In this document: positions 1 through 8,045 of the stretch, piece by piece | Numbering within the stretch: the stretch's first letter is position 1 | Layout: the number at the start of each line of letters is the position of its first letter | Assembly (NCBI GenBank): GCA_003242275.1 | Contig: QGUX01000002.1 | Location: 1-30,228 of the forward strand | Direction of reading: 5' to 3' | DNA: 30,228 nt | Source: Pseudomonadota bacterium | GTDB lineage: Bacteria; Pseudomonadota; Gammaproteobacteria; Steroidobacterales; Steroidobacteraceae | Notes under the pieces: generated by a model | What the model was told of the DNA's origin: nothing | Databases searched by the model: none | Seen by the model: the letters and a program-made list of their open reading frames with translations, nothing else | Position numbers and translations under genes: made by a program

Positions 1-65
1 CTGGCCCACACGGGTGCACCCGGGGGGGGGGAGCCCTTGGCGGTGGGCTTGCGGGCGGGGGCTAA

Positions 66-581
66 CTGGAGGCCTTCGGCCCGGGCTTTGACGGGGACTT
101 CCAGGGATTGCCGAACAGCCTGGGCCTCGAGGCCCGCAGCCTCGAGGAGCTCACCGGCAGGCTGCAGGCCATCCTGCGCGGCGAGCAGGCCGCCGAAATC
201 ACGCCGGAGAAGGACCGGCTGATCGACCACTACATCACCGCGCGGCAGGGGCCGCTGGCCGCCGAGCGCATCCTCGACGTGCTGGACGCGGCCTACCGGC
301 TCGAGGGCGGCGCGTTGCCCGCCGTCGGGCCGCTGCAGCGGCGCACCGCGGCCGGCCTGACGCGGCTGAAGGCGGCGCTGACGAAACTGAACATGAGAAG
401 GCCCGGTCCGAACCGTGGCAGCTACCATGCCCACCGCTGGCCTACCATCGGACCCGATCACGTGGCAGGGCGTGTCCAGCGCCTCGGCGCCGCGCTGGGC
501 CGGTTCGGGCGCGTGCGCGTGCGGGGGCGCGGTGAGCACCTGTTCGACCTGTTTGCCGAAGGAGACGAAGGATGGACCTGA
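66..581 (+). CDS. Surface carbohydrate biosynthesis protein, C-terminal part (5'-truncated)
   Basis: This is the C-terminal end of a protein whose start lies beyond the left edge. The readable part runs from about base 66 and includes LEARSLEELTGRL, a helical segment around DRLIDHYI, and a basic tail with SYHAHRWP. I recall this kind of tail from proteins annotated as surface carbohydrate biosynthesis proteins in O-antigen or capsule loci. That assignment is from memory of the family, not from a search. An in-frame TAA at 63-65, just after a run of ten G at 22-31, interrupts the frame. I take this to be an assembly or read error at the contig end rather than a real stop. The TGA at 579-581 overlaps the next gene's ATG region by 10 bases, so the two are probably co-translated. 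No catalytic residue can be pointed to in this fragment. Confidence 0.55.
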   Translation: MEAFGPGFDGDFQGLPNSLGLEARSLEELTGRLQAILRGEQAAEITPEKDRLIDHYITARQGPLAAERILDVLDAAYRLEGGALPAVGPLQRRTAAGLTRLKAALTKLNMRRPGPNRGSYHAHRWPTIGPDHVAGRVQRLGAALGRFGRVRVRGRGEHLFDLFAEGDEGWT

Positions 582-1489
582 AAAGCCGGCTCGTCGGCCT
601 TGCCGGCCGCTTCATCAAGAAGGAGCTCGACCCGGATCGCGCCGCGGCCACGTGGCGCCGGTACGACCAGGATCACCACTACGGCGACTACCTGGCCCAC
701 TGCCAGTCGGTGTTCCGCCGCGATCCGCCACCGCGGGCCGACGATCGCCTGGCGCAGCAGGGCTACACGTACCTGCGCGCGCTTTCGCCCGAGGCCGCGC
801 GGCAGGCCGCGGGCGAGATCATGCAGCGCTCGCCGCTGCAGCAGCTGAAGAAGGACGACCGCAACCTGGAAGGTTTCCGCATCACCGACCGGCAATGGCT
901 CAATGGTTTCCTCGGCCAGGTGCTGCAGGGTGAGGTGGACACGAAGATCGCCGGCTACTTCGGCAGCGAGTACCTGGTGCACTGGGTGACCTTCTCGCTG
1001 ACGCGCCAGGCGCCCGAGCAGCCCATCGTGTCCTTCAAGTGGCATTGCGACAAGGGCCCGAGCGCGCACCTGAAGCTGATCGTGTACCTGAACCCGACCA
1101 TCGGGCACGGCGGCAACACCGAGTTCATGAACCTCGAGGACACGATGGCGGTGGCGCGGCGCGGCTACGTTTTCGGCTGGTCGAAGTCGCGCACCAGCGA
1201 CGTGGCGCACCTCTCGCGCATCGCCGGCCGGCGCCTGGCCACCGAGGTGCGCGAGCGCGATGCCGGCGAGGCGGTGCTGTTCCAGCCCTCGCGCGTGCTG
1301 CACCGGGGCGTGAGCCCCACGCGTGGCGACCGCCTGGCCGCCACGCTGTGCCTGCTGCCCAGCCCGGTGCACTGGCAGCGGGCATTCGACAGCGGCACGC
1401 TGTCCGACCTGGCCGTCGACGAGAAGTGGCACGAGGATGCGCGCGAGCTGCTCGCGCGCCTGGAGGGGCGGCCGCCGCTCGATGCCTGA
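572..1489 (+). CDS. Phytanoyl-CoA dioxygenase-like 2OG-Fe(II) oxygenase
   Basis: This 305-aa protein has the iron-binding pattern of non-haem 2-oxoglutarate oxygenases. HxD is H158 and D160 in FKWHCDKG, the distal histidine is H244 in RVLHRGVSP, and R252 or R254 just after it could bind 2-oxoglutarate. The beta-sheet core lies at about residues 130-270. The ATG at 572 is preceded by GGAGACGAAGG, a good ribosome binding site, and overlaps the end of the upstream gene by 10 bases. Family members hydroxylate small molecules or glycan and lipid parts. The setting between surface-glycan genes suggests a sugar or surface-polymer substrate, but that is inference. No signal peptide is visible, so it is probably cytoplasmic. 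Confidence 0.75.
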   Translation: MDLKSRLVGLAGRFIKKELDPDRAAATWRRYDQDHHYGDYLAHCQSVFRRDPPPRADDRLAQQGYTYLRALSPEAARQAAGEIMQRSPLQQLKKDDRNLEGFRITDRQWLNGFLGQVLQGEVDTKIAGYFGSEYLVHWVTFSLTRQAPEQPIVSFKWHCDKGPSAHLKLIVYLNPTIGHGGNTEFMNLEDTMAVARRGYVFGWSKSRTSDVAHLSRIAGRRLATEVRERDAGEAVLFQPSRVLHRGVSPTRGDRLAATLCLLPSPVHWQRAFDSGTLSDLAVDEKWHEDARELLARLEGRPPLDA

Positions 1490-1537
1490 AGTGCCGGCCC
1501 GCCGGGGAGGGGGCAACCGCGCCCTGCGCGGCCGCGC

Positions 1538-2737
1538 TCAGGCCGAGTCTTCCAGCGTGCTGCCCGACGCGGGTATCTGCGGGCGCCGGTGCCGGTACAC
1601 GCCCTCGATCGCCCTGGCCTTGGCGCGCCAGCTGAAGCGGCGCTCGACTTCGGTCCTGGCCGAGGTGGCCAGGCGCTGCGCGAGGGCGGGATCCTCGAGC
1701 CTGCGCAGCGCACCCACCCAGGCGTCCATGTCCTCGGCCGGCGCCAGCAGCGCCGTCGAGCCATCCGTGAGGATCTCGCGCACGATGGGCAGGTCCGAGG
1801 CGATGATGGGCTTGCCGGCGGCCATGTACTGGAAGATCTTCAGTGGCGATTCCCAGCGGCCGAATCCGCGGCCCGTCATCGGATTGACCTGCACGCGCGG
1901 CGGGGCCAGCAGCACGTCCATGGACGCCAGGTAGGCGGGCACGCGCGCGCTCTCGACGAAGCCGTGGAAATGCATGTTGCCCGCGCCGGGGGCGCGGCGG
2001 CGCCATTCCCCGATGTCGGTGGCCGTGCCGCCCACGACGTGGAAATCCATCTCCGGCAGCCGCCGCGCCAGCGCCGCGACGGTTTCCATGCCCTTGCCCG
2101 GAAACAGTGAGCCGACGTAGCCGATCTTGCGCACCCCCGGCCGCCCGCCGAGGTTCGCCGGGGTGACTTCGCCCGTCGGCCACTCGGCGCCATTGCGCAC
2201 CAGGAACAGCTCGAGCCGGTCCAGGCCCGCGTACAGCCGGCGGTAATCGGCGATCAGCGCCTCGGAGATCACCGCGGCGCCGATGAAGGCGGGACGCTGG
2301 AACAGCCAGCGCTCCAGCAGCCTGCCCATCCCGCTGCTGCGCACCTGGTGCAGCTCGAACATCATCGGGATGTCCGGCATGAACAGCGACGCCAGTGCCA
2401 TCGAGTAGAGGTGCCGGCCATAGATGAGGTCCGGCGCGGGCATGCCGCGCAGAGCCTGCAGCACCTGCAGCGGATAGCGGAAGTTGCGGTCGAACCTGTC
2501 CTCCTTCCTGATCCACAGGTCCCTGGGCGGCGCGGGCGGACCCAGCAACACCAGCCGCACGTCACCCGTCACGCCGTACTGCCGCAGCACCGCCGCCACG
2601 TCGTCGGTGCCGTTGCGGCGCGCGAACACCGTGACCTTGTGCCCTTCGCGCGCCAGGGCGTCGCAGGTGCGCATGACGTTCACTGCGCTCGCTTCCATCG
2701 AGGGGAGGAGCGAGCCGGAAATGAAATGGATCCTCAT
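1538..2737 (-). CDS. Glycosyltransferase family 4 (GT-B fold)
   Basis: This 399-aa protein is a retaining GT-B glycosyltransferase of the GT4 type. The N-terminal domain opens with MRIHFISGSLLPSMEASAVN, the usual acceptor-side loop. The C-terminal nucleotide-sugar domain includes IGYVGSLFPGKGME near residues 205-218 and WESPLKIFQYMAAGKPII near 295-312. In relatives the last motif normally reads FEYMA, with the Glu contacting the donor. Here that Glu is Gln (Q303). It starts 12 bases after the stop of the nonulosonate synthase on the same strand, so the two probably form an operon and this enzyme adds a sugar to a surface glycan. Donor and acceptor cannot be read from the sequence. No strong ribosome binding site is seen, which fits coupling to the upstream gene. 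Confidence 0.85.
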   Translation of the reverse strand: MRIHFISGSLLPSMEASAVNVMRTCDALAREGHKVTVFARRNGTDDVAAVLRQYGVTGDVRLVLLGPPAPPRDLWIRKEDRFDRNFRYPLQVLQALRGMPAPDLIYGRHLYSMALASLFMPDIPMMFELHQVRSSGMGRLLERWLFQRPAFIGAAVISEALIADYRRLYAGLDRLELFLVRNGAEWPTGEVTPANLGGRPGVRKIGYVGSLFPGKGMETVAALARRLPEMDFHVVGGTATDIGEWRRRAPGAGNMHFHGFVESARVPAYLASMDVLLAPPRVQVNPMTGRGFGRWESPLKIFQYMAAGKPIIASDLPIVREILTDGSTALLAPAEDMDAWVGALRRLEDPALAQRLATSARTEVERRFSWRAKARAIEGVYRHRRPQIPASGSTLEDSA

Positions 2738-2749
2738 CGGGAGTGCGTC

Positions 2750-5098
2750 TCAGGTGGGCCGCCTGGCGGCCGCTTCCGTGAACTGCGCCTCGTCCCGGAG
2801 GCCGTCCGCGGCGGGAGCGGTCGCTTGCGCGTGCAGCATGTCGCGCAGGCGGTCGAGCGCCAGCCAGAAGCCCTCGCCATGGTTTTCGTGCCCCTGCCAG
2901 ATTTCCGGCAGGAACGAGGCGCGCGGCGCCACCTTGTCCAGGATGCGGAACAGCGACACGAAGTCCACCTCGCCCTCGCCGACCTGCAACCCCTCGCCGT
3001 CGACGCCGGCCGCATCGGCCACGTGCAGGTGGCGCACGTGCGGGCCGGCCTCGGCGACGAAGTCGTCGAAGGACTTCTTCTGCACGTTGCAGGCCAGCTT
3101 CGAGTGCGAGACGTCGAGGCAGATGCCGAGCCCGAGCTCGCGGCAGAGCAGGTCGATCTCGGCGGCCTCCACGAACAGGTTGTGGAAGCGCTGGCCGCCG
3201 AAATGCCACGGGAACGGCGGCATGGTCTGCGGCCAGATCTCCACGTCCGTGGTGTCCAGCTCCGCGAGGCTGCGCGCGAGGATGGCGCGGCGCTGCTCGC
3301 GCTCCTGCGGCGTGAGCGGCCGGTCGAGCGAGAAGCCGCCGACATTGGTGACGATGCCGGTGGGGCCATCGACCTTGAAGAACCGCCTGAGCGAGCGGGT
3401 CTTGTCGATCACCCTGCGCATCTCCGCCAGCGAGTGCCGGCGGTACTGCTCGTCGGGGGAGGTCAGGTCGAGCAGGTGGTCGCCGGCGAACAGCTCGGGG
3501 GCATGCACGACCAGCCCGATGGGTAGCCGGCCCTGCCGGAAGAAGGCCTCGTCGTCGAGTTCCAGGTCGCGGTAGCTCAGGTGGAACTCGAGGAAGTCCG
3601 GCGCGCAGATCTCCAGCAGCGCGGCGTAGTCATGGTGCCGGACCGGGATGCCCCAGGGACGGTTGAAGCGGTAGCTGCGGCGCGTGCCGGGCCGGATGCC
3701 CGCGGGGCCTTCGCCGAGGTCGGAGGCGAAGAACGGCGTGCCCGCGCGCACCATGCGCGGCAGGCGCCGCCCGACCAGCTCCAGCTTGCGGTTGGGCTGC
3801 AGGCCGCGCCCGGGGCTGCGCACCGCCAGCATGTGCTCCTCGATCACGGTGTTGGCCGGGATGTCCACCGCCGCGTACACCGACTTGGCCAGCGTCACGC
3901 GGTTGATCAGCTCGCCCTGCGAGATGCGGCGCGGGGTGGCATGGCCCAGCGCCTCCTCGACCTGGCCGATGCCCTCGACCATGCGCGCGAATTCCTGCGG
4001 CAGCAGGCTGACGCGGTGGTCGCTGCCTTCCATCGAACGGTCGAAGGTGAAGTGCTTCTCGATCACGCGCGCGCCCAGCGCCACCGCCGCCACGGCCACG
4101 AAGATGTCGCGCTCGTGGCCGGAGTAGCCCACGGTGCACTGGCCGAGCTGCGCCAGTCGCGACATGTAGGCCAGGTTCACGTCGCGGAAGGGCGCCGGGT
4201 AGGTGGAATTGCAGTGCAGGAGCACGTAGGCGGCGCCCAGCCGCTGCAGCAGCTCGCAACTCTGGCGGATCTCCGGCTCGGTGGTCATGCCGGTGGAGCA
4301 GATCAGCGGCTTGCCGGTGCTGGCCGCGGCCTTCAGCAGCTCGTGGTTGGTGAAGTCGGCCGAGGCGATCTTGAATGCCGGCAGGCCGTAGCGGTCGAGC
4401 CGCTCCAGGCTGGGCTCGTCCCACGGCGTGCACAGCGGCACCAGTCCGCGGCTGGCCGCGTGGTCGAAGCAGCGGAACAGGTCGTCCGGCGGCAGCTGGT
4501 GGCGTGCCAGCAGGTCGAGCACGTACTGCGTGCCGAGGTTCTCGCCGGCCGCGCTGCCGTCGCGCGCGCCGCCGTAGAGCATCGACATGTCGCGCATCTG
4601 GAACTTGGCGCAGTCGGCGCCGGCCTCGGCCGCGGCGTCGATCAGGCGCAGCGCCAGCTCGAGGCTGCCGTTGTGGTTGTTGCCGATCTCGGCGATGACG
4701 AAGGTGCGCGTGTCGGCGCCGATGCGGCGGTCGCCGACCTGGATGCCTTCGCCCGGCTCGCGCCGGCGCGCCACGGCCTGCAGCCGGCCGCGCGCGTCGA
4801 GGATGGGCACGTACAGCACCTGCTCGAGCAGCGCCGCGATGCGCTCGTGCGGGTCGCTGGTGCTGGCCCAGCGGAAGTTGCGGTTGGCGATCGACAGCGC
4901 GGTGGCCTGTGCGCCGCCGGGGCTGCCCGCCCCCAGCCAGCGGACCAGGTCGCCGTTGGAAATCGTGCCCAGCAGCAGGCCGTTCTGGTCGATGACCAGG
5001 GCAATGCGGCCCTTCGTCCGGGCGATCATCTGCGCGACTTCCTGGATGGAAGCAGTGTCGCGCGCCGTGTAATGGCTCAGGTTGCGGTCTGTCAGCAT
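2750..5098 (-). CDS. neuB: CBS-NeuB-SAF-TIM barrel fusion; sialic-acid-family (nonulosonate) synthase
   Basis: This 782-aa protein joins four parts. Residues about 1-115 are a pair of CBS domains (VAQMIARTKGRIALVIDQNG, LLGTISNGDLVRWL). Residues about 130-390 are the NeuB barrel, with IAEIGNNHNG, FKIASAD, STGM, TVGYSGHE and IEKHFTFD. Residues about 395-465 are a SAF/antifreeze-like lid (GRGLQPN). Residues about 480-760 resemble a xylose-isomerase-type sugar-phosphate epimerase barrel (LEFHLSYRDLEL, ICLDVSHSKLAC, HLHVADAAGVDGEG). NeuB enzymes condense phosphoenolpyruvate with an N-acyl hexosamine to give a nonulosonic acid. I chose the ATG at 5098 because the CBS fold begins there and GGTGGAG lies just upstream, although only three bases away. 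A longer frame up to 5266 would run over the divergent promoter region. Which sugar is made is not visible. Confidence 0.88.
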   Translation of the reverse strand: MLTDRNLSHYTARDTASIQEVAQMIARTKGRIALVIDQNGLLLGTISNGDLVRWLGAGSPGGAQATALSIANRNFRWASTSDPHERIAALLEQVLYVPILDARGRLQAVARRREPGEGIQVGDRRIGADTRTFVIAEIGNNHNGSLELALRLIDAAAEAGADCAKFQMRDMSMLYGGARDGSAAGENLGTQYVLDLLARHQLPPDDLFRCFDHAASRGLVPLCTPWDEPSLERLDRYGLPAFKIASADFTNHELLKAAASTGKPLICSTGMTTEPEIRQSCELLQRLGAAYVLLHCNSTYPAPFRDVNLAYMSRLAQLGQCTVGYSGHERDIFVAVAAVALGARVIEKHFTFDRSMEGSDHRVSLLPQEFARMVEGIGQVEEALGHATPRRISQGELINRVTLAKSVYAAVDIPANTVIEEHMLAVRSPGRGLQPNRKLELVGRRLPRMVRAGTPFFASDLGEGPAGIRPGTRRSYRFNRPWGIPVRHHDYAALLEICAPDFLEFHLSYRDLELDDEAFFRQGRLPIGLVVHAPELFAGDHLLDLTSPDEQYRRHSLAEMRRVIDKTRSLRRFFKVDGPTGIVTNVGGFSLDRPLTPQEREQRRAILARSLAELDTTDVEIWPQTMPPFPWHFGGQRFHNLFVEAAEIDLLCRELGLGICLDVSHSKLACNVQKKSFDDFVAEAGPHVRHLHVADAAGVDGEGLQVGEGEVDFVSLFRILDKVAPRASFLPEIWQGHENHGEGFWLALDRLRDMLHAQATAPAADGLRDEAQFTEAAARRPT

Positions 5099-5243
5099 CG
5101 GCTCCACCGGGGACGGGTGACCGGGGAGGCATTCATGATCGGTAACGGCACGGGCAAAGTCCAGCAGATGATGGACTGGACAACAAACCGTCGCCGGAAG
5201 ATGGCAGCAGGTTCCGCATCCACGGCCGACCGCATCCGATGGA

Positions 5244-5249
5244 TATACT
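5244..5249 (+). promoter_or_regulatory. Candidate -10 box for the cytidylyltransferase gene
   Basis: TATACT stands out in this GC-rich stretch and lies 33 bases before the chosen ATG at 5283, with AGGAG at 5268-5272 in between. No good -35 is seen at the usual distance; 5221-5226 reads CACGGC. The 184-base gap to the divergent nonulosonate synthase also holds an inverted repeat, AGTCCA at 5158-5163 and TGGACT at 5172-5177, which could be an operator but is short. Confidence 0.35.
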
Positions 5250-5282
5250 GGCGCATTGTCAGACAACAGGAGTTTCGCCCGG

Positions 5283-5945
5283 ATGCGCTGGGTGGCCTAC
5301 ATGCCGCTGCGTGGCGGATCGAAGTCGATCCCCGGCAAGAACATCCGCCCGCTGGCCGGCAGGCCGCTGTTCGCCTGGTCGATGGGGGCCGCGCTGGACA
5401 GTGGTGTCTTCGACGAGCTGTGGGTGGGCACGGATTCGGACCAGATCGCCTCCACCGTCCTGCAGGTCTTCGGGGAGCGCGTGCGCGTGTTCCGCAGGGA
5501 GGCGCGCACCTGCACCGACGAGGCCTCCACCGAAAGCGCGCAGCTGGAGTTCGCCGCCGCCGTCGGCTTCTCGGTGCTGGGTACCATCCAGGCCACCTCG
5601 CCGTTGACGCTGCCGGGGGACTTCCGCCGCGCCCGCGAGGCCTTCGAGAAGGCGGGGGCGGATTCGCTGCTGACGGCCACGCGCGTGAAGCGCTTCTTCT
5701 GGAGCGACGACGCGAAGCCGCTGAACTACGATCCGTCCCGGCGGCCGCGCCGGCAGGAGTTTGCCGGCACGCTGATGGAGAACGGTGCGTTCTACTTCAC
5801 CAGCCGCCAGGTGCTGGAGAAGACGGGTTGCCGGCTGGGCGGCAGGATCGCGATCCACGAGATGGCGCCGGAAAACGCCACCGAGATCGACGAGCCGGAG
5901 GACTGGATCGAGGTGGAACGGCTGCTGCGCGCGCGCGGCGCATAG
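5283..5945 (+). CDS. neuA: Acylneuraminate cytidylyltransferase-like enzyme (CMP-nonulosonate synthetase)
   Basis: This 220-aa protein has the NeuA-type signature near its start: RGGSKSIPGKNIRPLAGRPL at about residues 10-29, where the CTP-binding loop lies. It continues with TDSDQIA, QATSPLT and NGAFYF, and ends in a DEPEDW motif common in this family. It should transfer CMP from CTP to the sugar acid made by the divergent NeuB fusion, in the cytoplasm. The ATG at 5283 follows AGGAG at 5268-5272 with ten bases between. A TTG at 5256 would add nine residues, but the family start fits the ATG. The length is close to the catalytic core of the family, with no extra C-terminal hydrolase. It ends five bases before the end of the convergent gene at 5951. 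Confidence 0.87.
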   Translation: MRWVAYMPLRGGSKSIPGKNIRPLAGRPLFAWSMGAALDSGVFDELWVGTDSDQIASTVLQVFGERVRVFRREARTCTDEASTESAQLEFAAAVGFSVLGTIQATSPLTLPGDFRRAREAFEKAGADSLLTATRVKRFFWSDDAKPLNYDPSRRPRRQEFAGTLMENGAFYFTSRQVLEKTGCRLGGRIAIHEMAPENATEIDEPEDWIEVERLLRARGA

Positions 5946-5950
5946 GCCGT

Positions 5951-6922
5951 TCAGTCGCCGCCGCCGTTCCCCTCGGGCAGGCGCGGGCGGATCACGCCCA
6001 TGCGACGCAGCTTCAGGTACAGGCCCGGCGCGGCCAGCAGGGGATGGCGGCGCTGCCAGGGCTTCACTTCCAGGCGCACGCCGCGATGGCGCTCGATCTT
6101 CCACACCACGTAGTCCATCGCGCCGTCGAAGGTGAAGGCTGCCTTCAGCAGCCGCAGGACGTTGAGCCGCCGTCCGGCGCGCGCGCGCTTCGCCCACTGC
6201 CTCGCCGCCCGCGTGCGCTCCGCCGGGGTGAGGAGGGGCTCGAGCGAGCCGTCGTCCCGGCGCGCGTGGCCGATGCCCGCATGGTTCCACGCCAGCGGCA
6301 GCAGCCGTGCGTAGCGCTCCTCGTGCCGCGCCACGATGTCGTCGGCGCGGCCGCCCTTCTCCACGCGCAGTTCCGCCGCATAGGTGTGGCCGAACAGCGC
6401 ACGCCAGTACGCCCCCGCCGGCCCCGACGCCGGTCCCAGGTGCGCCGCCCACCACGCGGCGCGGATCACCGCGCCCGCCACCAGTTCCACGGCCAGCGTG
6501 CGGTCGGCGCGTGAACGCGCCCAGGCGCAGCGCGCGGGCTGGCAGAAGCGCGCCCAGATGGTGGTGTCGCGGCCGCGCGCGCCGGTGCGCTGGCGGAACT
6601 GGGCCGGTGTCATCACTGCGTACTTGGCGCGCAGCATGCCGCCCTCCTGCGGCACTTCGAGGTATCCCACGTTCGGCGGCAGCAGGCGGTTGGCAAGGTG
6701 GGCGAGGGCGGACCCCGGCCACGCCGACACCTCGTCGACCAGCACATAGAAGTCGAGGATGCCCTCGGGCGATCCGGCGCGCAGGGTGGAGCCGTAGTAG
6801 AGCACTGCGGCCACGGCGGTGCCGCCGCGCGAGGCCAGTTCCTCCGCCAGCGTGACCGCGCCGGCGGGGGCGGAATCCTCCAGTTCCGCCGCGAGCAGTT
6901 CGTTCAGCGTCCCACCGCTCAC
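5951..6922 (-). CDS. Nucleotidyltransferase-like protein with Tam41-type motif layout
   Basis: This 323-aa protein begins with GTG inside a GTGA overlap with the stop of the CDP-alcohol phosphatidyltransferase, so the two are translationally coupled. Residues about 28-100 show YYGSTLR, LDFYVLVD, WPGSALAHLANRLLPPN, GYLEV and LRAKYAVMT. This order (YGS, an acidic DF strand, an N-rich loop, then KYxV) is the same as in Tam41/Mmp37, the mitochondrial enzyme that makes CDP-diacylglycerol from phosphatidic acid and CTP. TTIWARFCQPAR then matches the position of the W...GRLQKP segment in Tam41. The match is from memory of the motif pattern, so the function is inference. The neighbour uses CDP-linked substrates, which fits. 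The basic C-terminus (residues about 240-315) could lie on a membrane surface. No signal peptide or clear membrane helix is seen. Confidence 0.65.
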   Translation of the reverse strand: MSGGTLNELLAAELEDSAPAGAVTLAEELASRGGTAVAAVLYYGSTLRAGSPEGILDFYVLVDEVSAWPGSALAHLANRLLPPNVGYLEVPQEGGMLRAKYAVMTPAQFRQRTGARGRDTTIWARFCQPARCAWARSRADRTLAVELVAGAVIRAAWWAAHLGPASGPAGAYWRALFGHTYAAELRVEKGGRADDIVARHEERYARLLPLAWNHAGIGHARRDDGSLEPLLTPAERTRAARQWAKRARAGRRLNVLRLLKAAFTFDGAMDYVVWKIERHRGVRLEVKPWQRRHPLLAAPGLYLKLRRMGVIRPRLPEGNGGGD

Positions 6923-8031
6923 GCCAGCCAGGAGGTCAGCGGGCCGCGGCGGCGCGCGATGGCCGCCTGCACGATGCGCACGGCATGGATGAGCAGGCAC
7001 ACCGCCACCCACACCGCGACCACCGCGATGCCGATGTCGGGCCGGTCGAACAGCACTGCCACGGTGAGGATGGCGAGGTTCGGGTTGCGCCGCGCCGTCA
7101 CCAGCCGCAGGCGGCTGTCGAAGCGTTGCCAGACGTGCATGTCCATGCCGAACAGCTTGATGAACAGGCCTTCCTCCACCCGCTGCAGCACGTAGCCCGC
7201 GATGATCACCGCCAGCGCCAGCGAGGAATGCTCGAGCGTGAAGCCCGCCGCCGGCAGGCCGGCGATCCAGGCCCACCACCAGAAGGGCGGGTGGACGAGG
7301 TCGATGCCGTGGTCGAAGACGTCGCCGAACTTCGTGTAGGTGAGCGTGACGCGCGCCAGCTTGCCGTCGACGCTGTCGAGGAAGGCCATCAGCCACGCGG
7401 CCACGAGGCCCGTGCCGTAGCGGCCGTTCCAGAACAGCCACGTGGCCAGCACGGTGAGCACCAGGCTCACGCAGGTGACCATGTTCGGGGTGACGCGCAG
7501 TTTCGCGCACAGGCGCGTGACGGCGCGCACCGCGCGCGGCCAGGACAACGTGACGAAGTCGGTCACGCCCTTGTAGGACCCGGCGAACACGCGCGCCTCG
7601 ATGGCCGGCAGCTGCGCGGCCGTCAGCGGCAGCAGGAAGGGTGGTTCGCGCTTGCGCAGCTTGTCGTTGTAGCTGCCGGCGACCTCGGCCGGCGCGAGGC
7701 GCGGCAGGTCGTGCGGCGCCTGTCCTGCGGCCAGCGCCACGCGCGCCTCGGCCACGCGCGAGGGGGGAACCACCAGCCCCACGCAGCGGTCCCCGCTCCA
7801 CATGCCGCAGGGCGAGGCCTGTGCGACCAGTCCGCGCACCAGCGGATCGTCGTACACCCAGTCCGCGCGCAGCAGCACCACCCGTTCGGCCTTGTGCACA
7901 TCAGCCGTCGCGCCCGCGCGGCCGAACTGCCGCCGCAACCGCTCATCCGGGGTCAGGCTCCAGATGCGCAGCGGCGAGTCGCCCACGACGACACCGGCGA
8001 CTGCCGGCCGCTCAGGCAGTGGTTGTGGCAT
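6919..8031 (-). CDS. CDP-alcohol phosphatidyltransferase with extra N-terminal domain
   Basis: This 370-aa membrane enzyme carries the complete CDP-alcohol phosphatidyltransferase motif, D(x)2DG(x)2AR(x)8G(x)3D(x)3D. The residues are D219, D222, G223, A226, R227, G236, D240 and D244. Hydrophobic helices lie at about 183-218, 248-282 and 310-350. Residues 1-165 form a soluble domain (VVVGDSPLRIWSLTP, NDKLRKREPPFLLPL, GSYKGVTDFVT). This resembles the degenerate nucleotidyltransferase-like part of some fused CDP-alcohol enzymes, though I see no intact catalytic motif in it. The enzyme joins a CDP-activated alcohol to a second alcohol, releasing CMP. The start ATG at 8031 lies only 14 bases from a divergent start and has AGGA about ten bases upstream. 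Context suggests a role in lipid headgroup synthesis. Confidence 0.88.
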   Translation of the reverse strand: MPQPLPERPAVAGVVVGDSPLRIWSLTPDERLRRQFGRAGATADVHKAERVVLLRADWVYDDPLVRGLVAQASPCGMWSGDRCVGLVVPPSRVAEARVALAAGQAPHDLPRLAPAEVAGSYNDKLRKREPPFLLPLTAAQLPAIEARVFAGSYKGVTDFVTLSWPRAVRAVTRLCAKLRVTPNMVTCVSLVLTVLATWLFWNGRYGTGLVAAWLMAFLDSVDGKLARVTLTYTKFGDVFDHGIDLVHPPFWWWAWIAGLPAAGFTLEHSSLALAVIIAGYVLQRVEEGLFIKLFGMDMHVWQRFDSRLRLVTARRNPNLAILTVAVLFDRPDIGIAVVAVWVAVCLLIHAVRIVQAAIARRRGPLTSWLA

Positions 8032-8045
8032 GATCCGCGAATCCT

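Noticed and set aside
5158..5177. Short inverted repeat in the neuB-neuA divergent region
   Set aside because: Only six bases per arm, so it is expected by chance. It is noted as a weak operator candidate but not listed as a feature.
5099..5266. Upstream extension of the NeuB fusion with a cysteine-rich stretch
   Set aside because: It covers the divergent promoter and the neuA start region, does not match the family, and a CBS fold begins at the ATG at 5098.
3581..6514. Long plus-strand frame opposite the NeuB fusion
   Set aside because: It overlaps two real genes, has no domain, and its composition is that of an antisense shadow.
5966..7900. Reading the CDP-alcohol phosphatidyltransferase and the following gene as one long fused protein
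   Set aside because: The frame continues open upstream only as a shadow. The GTGA overlap and the complete motifs in a different frame show two separate genes.
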